DNA of 10,589 bases, taken from Candidatus Cloacimonadota bacterium. GTDB lineage: Bacteria > Cloacimonadota > Cloacimonadia > Cloacimonadales > TCS61. Shown here piece after piece: positions 6,529 through 10,589 of the stretch (its first letter is position 1; each line of letters begins with the position of its first letter). Under the pieces are notes generated by a model. It was not told the DNA's origin. It searched no databases and was given only the letters and a program-made list of their open reading frames with translations. The position numbers and the translations under genes were made by a program. Location: contig JAOZPK010000082.1 of the NCBI GenBank assembly GCA_029932755.1, forward strand, positions 1 through 10,589, in the 5' to 3' direction.

Positions 6529-7164
6529 TTAATAATTAATGAACATAAAAATGCCGGGGATAATCACTAATAATAATAGATAAAAATTTGCCCAGAATGC
6601 AACTTCCAACTGTTCATTATTAATTTCCACTTCATTAATAACAGTTTTTTCAACTTTATAAATTTCTTTTAAACAATCTTCCATTGATAACACAATAATA
6701 TCAACGATATTCTTATGGGATTTTCTATTATTTTTAAATTTTATTGTAAGTATTGGAATAAAATGAACTGTTGCTACTAAAAAGAATTTAAATTTAAACC
6801 AAAATTCCGAGTCATTACTTTTGTTCCAAGAAATGAATGAATCGATAGAAGTTGTTTCAACAAGATATACTGAAATGAGCAAAATATGGATAATACGAGC
6901 AGAGAGAAAACATTGATCAGCAAAGGGAATTTGAAAGAGAATTCCAAAAAGATACAAAGAAATAAAAAAGGGAGTTATTTTTATAAGTGTTTTTAACCAG
7001 ATAATATAAATAGTGGGTGAGATGATCAGATATAAAAGAGTAAAACCAAAAATTATGAGAAATTTATCGAAGCTGATAATTGAGGAAAGAATAATTAAAA
7101 ATAGGCAGATAAAAATCTTCAGAATAGGATTCTGCAATGAAAGGATATTATCCTTTCTAATCAT
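6529..7164 (-). CDS. EcfT/CbiQ-like membrane protein
   Basis: A 211-aa, very hydrophobic inner-membrane protein with about five membrane segments (roughly residues 12-30, 32-52, 57-79, 84-106 and 191-209). The layout follows the transmembrane (T) component of energy-coupling factor transporters: NPILKI near the start like the family's DPR-K motif, WLKTLIKITPFF like its LLRPLLPFL region, a TTS motif after the fourth segment, then a helix with HFIPI like the LRFIP motif. The cytoplasmic region that follows should hold two Ala-Arg-Gly-type motifs that grip the ATPases; they are not visible. No ATPase or substrate-binding (S) gene is adjacent. Family membership is therefore likely but remote, and transport function and substrate are unknown. 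The start ATG overlaps the stop of the preceding lipoprotein gene by four bases (ATGA), and AAGGA at 7174-7178 inside that gene serves as ribosome site. Translation is probably coupled. Confidence 0.65.
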   Translation of the reverse strand: MIRKDNILSLQNPILKIFICLFLIILSSIISFDKFLIIFGFTLLYLIISPTIYIIWLKTLIKITPFFISLYLFGILFQIPFADQCFLSARIIHILLISVYLVETTSIDSFISWNKSNDSEFWFKFKFFLVATVHFIPILTIKFKNNRKSHKNIVDIIVLSMEDCLKEIYKVEKTVINEVEINNEQLEVAFWANFYLLLLVIIPGIFMFINY

Positions 7165-9275
7165 AAATCTTTATCCTTAGCATTAGGTTGCTGTTCAGGC
7201 TCCACTTTCTCTTCAGGTAATTTTTCAGAAATCTTTTCCTTTTCAGAATTTTTACTCTCTTTATTCATTTCTTTTTCCTTTTTCTGTTCCTCTTGTTCAG
7301 CTTTTTCTTTATCCATTTTTGCCTGGATCATCTGCTCAATAAAAGGAAGATGTGATATCTTAATGAAATTCTCACCATCATAGAACTTTGAAACTTCTGT
7401 TTTAAATTCTGAATTTTCAGTGTAAGCAAGAACCGAATCGAAGTATGGTTTTGCAGATAAGCTGTCTATCAGCACAAAATAATTAATATAACCCAGACTG
7501 TAGAGTGCTTTATGCCTATACTCATGTTGAGTATTATTTGTGATCGGGACAAGAAATTCAACAGATTTTTCAGGTTGGGCTTCGATAAAACTAATAGCGA
7601 AATCATATTCTGCAGTTTCCTTAATATGCTTTCTGGTAGCAATAATTATAGAGTCTTTTCCTGCCTGAAATTGTTCAGCAGCATAAGTATACTTGTTATC
7701 AGGATAGTCTGTTAGCAATTCATTATATATTATATTGGCTTGGATTGAATCAGCTGTGACTTTTTTATATAACCATAATTTTGTGAGTTTTGCGAATGGA
7801 ACAAATTCTTTCTGATAGAGTAAAATATTTTTCTTTGTATTCTTTATTAACAATTTTAGGGAATTATATTTAGCTTGAAGATTTGCTTTTTGTGTTATAA
7901 TCTCTTCTTTTCCATCTATCTTTGTTGAATCTAATATTGTGATTTGCAACAATGAATCGGATAATGCGGTTTTTATTAGTGAATCAGATATTATGATTTG
8001 ACTTAATGAATCTGTTATCTCTAAAGAGTCAATGATAATAAATAAAGAGTCCAGTTGTATCTGCATTGTATCAATTGCAATTCTAAACCTGTTCTCTTGC
8101 TGAATAATGTCATTATAAATAATCAAAGCAGAATCCGGCATTTCCAAATACTCTATATAGAATTCTGCTAACTTGAATTGTTGATTTATCAATTCTTCAG
8201 CAGATATTATTGAAGTAGGAGAATAATATTGAATGATTTGACTGGCTATTACACTTTGTGAAATTGAGTCTTCCAAATACTCAGAATCTCTATATTCATT
8301 TCTAACTTTATTGTAAAACTCAATAGCAGTACTGTATTCTTTTAATTTATGGAAATAGATCTCTCCTAGGTAGTAGAAAGCTTGAGCAGATAAACTTGTT
8401 CGTTTATTATCCTCCGTTATGGCTTCTAATAATGCCACTGCATCATTGATATTATCCAATTCTGCATAGCTACGAGCTTGAACAAGTCGAATTCGTGAAA
8501 TTTTGTTATCACGATATTCATCTTTTAGAAGCTTAGTTGCGTAATCGGCAGCTTGTTGATATTCTCCTAATAAAAGGTGGTTCAGTGCAATATAATACTT
8601 TGCATTAAATTTGGTTTTTCTAGTTACTTTAGATTTTAAAAGTTTTAAGAATATCTCATTAGATTTAATATAATTCCCTGCTTCATTTTGAGATTTTCCC
8701 TGTAAGAAAAAAGCTTCTTCATATTCATCTGAATCGGGGTAATCTTCAATTAGCTTATTTAGATAATAATCTGTTTGAACATAATCGTTTTCTTGCAGTT
8801 TATAATTTGCCAAAATTTGCAGAACTTCTGGATGATAATCCTTAAACTCATTATTCACTAGAAATTCATGAAGTAGATTATAAGCTTCTTCTTCTTGTCT
8901 GAATTCATATTTTGCGCGAGCAATATAAAGTTTTGCTTCAGGAACTAATTCGCTCTCAGGATAGAATTTAATCATATCTTCCAATGTCGAGATTGTCTGA
9001 GTGTAGTTTCTACCAATGTAGAAAAAAGATTTTGCCATTAACAAAAGTGCATCATCAGAATATTTACTGCCTTCATAATATTCCAGTACAATTCCGCATT
9101 TTTTTATAGCTTTCTTATACTTTTGAATTGCATTTGTTGTGGGTTTGCCATTATCATTTAGTTCAATTTCCTGGGCTTCGTTAAAATATTTTTCAGCATT
9201 AAAAAAAGTATTATAATAAACACAACCAGAAGTAACAAGCACCAAAACTAACAGAATACAGATTTTTAATTTCAT
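7161..9275 (-). CDS. TPR lipoprotein resembling PorW/SprE of the type IX secretion system
   Basis: A 704-aa predicted lipoprotein. The lipobox VTSGC gives Cys18 as the lipidated residue. The mature N-terminus reads VYYNTFFNAEKYF, similar to the YNVYFN region of PorW/SprE. Tetratricopeptide repeats fill roughly residues 45-380. The stretch with KYSDDALLLMAKSFFYIGR, followed by a YPES..VPEAKLYIAR block, resembles the first PorW repeats (DEAYLLLGKARYY and AKIWREK). In Bacteroidota PorW/SprE is a TPR lipoprotein needed for T9SS secretion and gliding. Residues about 408-455 form an Asp-Ser-Leu repeat region. More TPR-like helices follow (YPDNKYTYAAEQF, HEYRHKALYSLGYI), and the last ~50 residues are a Lys/Glu-rich charged tail. 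It could instead be an outer-membrane TPR lipoprotein of general assembly type; the general class is secure, the PorW link is an inference. It starts six bases after hutH, with a weak TAGG ribosome site, and overlaps the next gene by ATGA. Confidence 0.75.
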   Translation of the reverse strand: MKLKICILLVLVLVTSGCVYYNTFFNAEKYFNEAQEIELNDNGKPTTNAIQKYKKAIKKCGIVLEYYEGSKYSDDALLLMAKSFFYIGRNYTQTISTLEDMIKFYPESELVPEAKLYIARAKYEFRQEEEAYNLLHEFLVNNEFKDYHPEVLQILANYKLQENDYVQTDYYLNKLIEDYPDSDEYEEAFFLQGKSQNEAGNYIKSNEIFLKLLKSKVTRKTKFNAKYYIALNHLLLGEYQQAADYATKLLKDEYRDNKISRIRLVQARSYAELDNINDAVALLEAITEDNKRTSLSAQAFYYLGEIYFHKLKEYSTAIEFYNKVRNEYRDSEYLEDSISQSVIASQIIQYYSPTSIISAEELINQQFKLAEFYIEYLEMPDSALIIYNDIIQQENRFRIAIDTMQIQLDSLFIIIDSLEITDSLSQIIISDSLIKTALSDSLLQITILDSTKIDGKEEIITQKANLQAKYNSLKLLIKNTKKNILLYQKEFVPFAKLTKLWLYKKVTADSIQANIIYNELLTDYPDNKYTYAAEQFQAGKDSIIIATRKHIKETAEYDFAISFIEAQPEKSVEFLVPITNNTQHEYRHKALYSLGYINYFVLIDSLSAKPYFDSVLAYTENSEFKTEVSKFYDGENFIKISHLPFIEQMIQAKMDKEKAEQEEQKKEKEMNKESKNSEKEKISEKLPEEKVEPEQQPNAKDKDL
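7926..8016 (-). repeat. Three 27-nt in-frame repeats coding DSL nonapeptides
   Basis: Imperfect 27-nt units at 7926-7952, 7953-7979 and 7980-8006, plus a partial unit to 8016, each begin TGAATC on the plus strand. They encode nine-residue steps DSLSQIIIS, DSLIKTALS, DSLLQITIL inside the TPR lipoprotein. Two further DSL triplets upstream in the protein are spaced at seven and six residues. Unit length is a multiple of three, so copy number can change without a frameshift. Confidence 0.6.
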
Positions 9276-9281
9276 TTAAAC

Positions 9282-10589
9282 CTATCTTAACTCAATAAAT
9301 TGCTTAACGATTTCCGGTATAATGTCAGAATCAATGATCTGTGTTAAATTATTAATATCATCAGTCAAGATGCGATCACGATCCAGAAATTCTGCAGTCT
9401 TGCGAATCTCTTTCTTCACGGCTTCAATCGCAGGTGATGATTTAATTTCTCTACAGTCAAGTGCCTGGCATGCTGTCATAAGTTCAATAGCAAAAACTAT
9501 ATTTGCATTATTTAAGATAGTTCTTGCTTTCATTGCTCCTATAGTTCCCATACTTACATGGTCTTCTTGATTTGCAGATGTAGGTATGGAATCTACCGAC
9601 GATGGGTGAGATAAAACCTTGTTCTCAGAAACTAGTGCTGCAGATGTAACTTGTGCAATCATAAATCCTGAGTCTAGTCCGGGGCGAGGAGCAAGAAATG
9701 GGTGAAGACTATTATTCAGGGCTGGATTAAGTAGCTGTTCGGTTCTTCTATCTGAGATGTTAGCCAATTCAGAAACTGTGAAAGCCATTGTATCCATTGC
9801 AAATGCAATAGGTTCTCCATGAAAATTTCCACCCGAGATCACCTTATCTTCATCCGGGAAAATAAGCGGATTATCGGTTGCTGAGTTCATCTCGATTTCA
9901 ATTGTGTTCCGAATATATTTCAATGCATCACGAACTGCTCCATTTACCTGAGGTGTGCAGCGCAAACTATATGCATCTTGCACATTACTGCAATATTTAT
10001 GAGAGCGGTTTAGATCACTGTCTTTGAGTAGGGAATTTAAATTTTTGGCAGAATTTATCTGCCCTTTATGTGGTCGTAGATTATGAATATGTACATCAAA
10101 TGCAGATCGCGTTCCCATCAAAGCATCTATGCTCATACTTGCTACGATATCGGCAATCTGGCATAATCTTTCAGCACGCAAGAGATTTAATGCTCCTACA
10201 CCAGTCATCACCTGAGTCCCATTATTCAGAGCAAGACCCTCTTTGGCTTTTAAAACAACAGGTTCAATGCCGGTAAGATCGAGTGCTTTTCTTCCGGGAA
10301 CAATATTACCATGATATTCTGCTTTCCCCTCTCCGAGCAAAACTAAAGCAAGATGAGAAAGTGGAGCCAGGTCACCGCTGGCACCTACGGATCCTTTTTC
10401 CGGAATACATGGATGTACTTCTCTATTCAACATATCTATCAATGATTGTAATGTGCTTAATCTAATGCCGGAATATCCTTTTACCAACACATTGATCCTG
10501 AGAAGCATCACTGCTCGAGTCTCTTCAATAGAAAGGTTTTGTCCCACACCTGTGGCATGACTTAAAATAAGATTTCTTTGCAACTCTTC
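9282..10589 (-). CDS. hutH: Histidine ammonia-lyase, N-terminus cut by the window edge
   Basis: Cytoplasmic enzyme that removes ammonia from L-histidine to give trans-urocanate, the first step of histidine degradation. The frame is open to the right edge (…EELQRNLILSHATGVG). The TTG at 10581-10583 is an internal Leu codon of the family's LQRNL motif, not a start. About 435 residues are present and roughly 70-75 are missing compared with the usual ~510. The GASGDLAPLSH motif holds the Ala-Ser-Gly (10374-10382) that cyclises to the MIO electrophile. SH in LILSHATG and NQEDHVSM near the C-terminal half are typical of histidine rather than phenylalanine or tyrosine lyases. YSLRCTPQV, SATDNPLIF and GGNFHGEP are intact. 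Where many HutH proteins have GLALLNGTQ this one has GLALNNGTQ. It is upstream of, and only six bases from, the TPR lipoprotein gene, so the two are probably co-transcribed. Other hut genes, if linked, would lie off the right edge. Confidence 0.95.
   Translation of the reverse strand, partial: EELQRNLILSHATGVGQNLSIEETRAVMLLRINVLVKGYSGIRLSTLQSLIDMLNREVHPCIPEKGSVGASGDLAPLSHLALVLLGEGKAEYHGNIVPGRKALDLTGIEPVVLKAKEGLALNNGTQVMTGVGALNLLRAERLCQIADIVASMSIDALMGTRSAFDVHIHNLRPHKGQINSAKNLNSLLKDSDLNRSHKYCSNVQDAYSLRCTPQVNGAVRDALKYIRNTIEIEMNSATDNPLIFPDEDKVISGGNFHGEPIAFAMDTMAFTVSELANISDRRTEQLLNPALNNSLHPFLAPRPGLDSGFMIAQVTSAALVSENKVLSHPSSVDSIPTSANQEDHVSMGTIGAMKARTILNNANIVFAIELMTACQALDCREIKSSPAIEAVKKEIRKTAEFLDRDRILTDDINNLTQIIDSDIIPEIVKQFIELR

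Noticed and set aside
9322..10465. Several plus-strand open frames opposite hutH
   Set aside because: All are antisense to conserved catalytic regions of hutH and look like frame shadows.
10581..10583. TTG as a start codon of hutH
   Set aside because: The frame stays open to the window edge with Glu-Glu before it, and the Leu belongs to the conserved LQRNL motif of HutH. The gene is simply cut by the window.

Overview
The window looks like a chromosomal segment from a low-GC, Gram-negative-type bacterium of the Fibrobacteres-Chlorobi-Bacteroidetes (FCB) superphylum. A fermentative, amino-acid-using lineage such as Cloacimonadota is the best guess. The reasons are the AT-rich sequence, a secreted protein ending in the FlgD-like/type IX secretion (T9SS) sorting domain with its NYPNPFNPTT hallmark, two large lipoproteins, a TPR lipoprotein resembling PorW/SprE of the T9SS, and a histidine ammonia-lyase. 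The phylum is an inference from these traits; there is no rRNA or other marker here.

Layout. Positions 1-2200 (+) encode a 729-aa exported protein with Asp-box motifs, an EF-hand-like loop and a C-terminal sorting domain. Positions 2201-3314 carry no intact gene. They hold a rho-independent terminator, two diverged copies of a ~55-nt element with internal hairpins, a run of 7-nt repeats, a nested inverted repeat, and the frameshifted remains of a sensor histidine kinase on the minus strand. From 3315 to the right edge everything is on the minus strand. In transcription order the genes are hutH (cut by the window edge), a TPR lipoprotein, a small membrane protein of EcfT/CbiQ type and truA. 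These four are packed with 6-nt and 12-nt gaps and one 4-nt ATGA overlap, so they are very probably one operon. After a 136-nt gap with a hairpin and a possible promoter comes a 770-aa lipoprotein, closed by a clear terminator at 3262-3295.

How the genes fit together. HutH starts histidine catabolism (histidine to urocanate and ammonia), TruA modifies the tRNA anticodon arm, and the TPR lipoprotein may belong to the secretion machinery that would export proteins like the 729-aa one. The operon therefore mixes metabolism, envelope and translation functions. No complete new defence or mobile system is visible. The points most worth a second look are the decayed histidine kinase, the paired hairpin elements with the heptad repeat at the 3' end of the exported protein gene, the solitary EcfT-like protein without its ATPases or coupling motifs, and the PorW-like lipoprotein linked to housekeeping genes.
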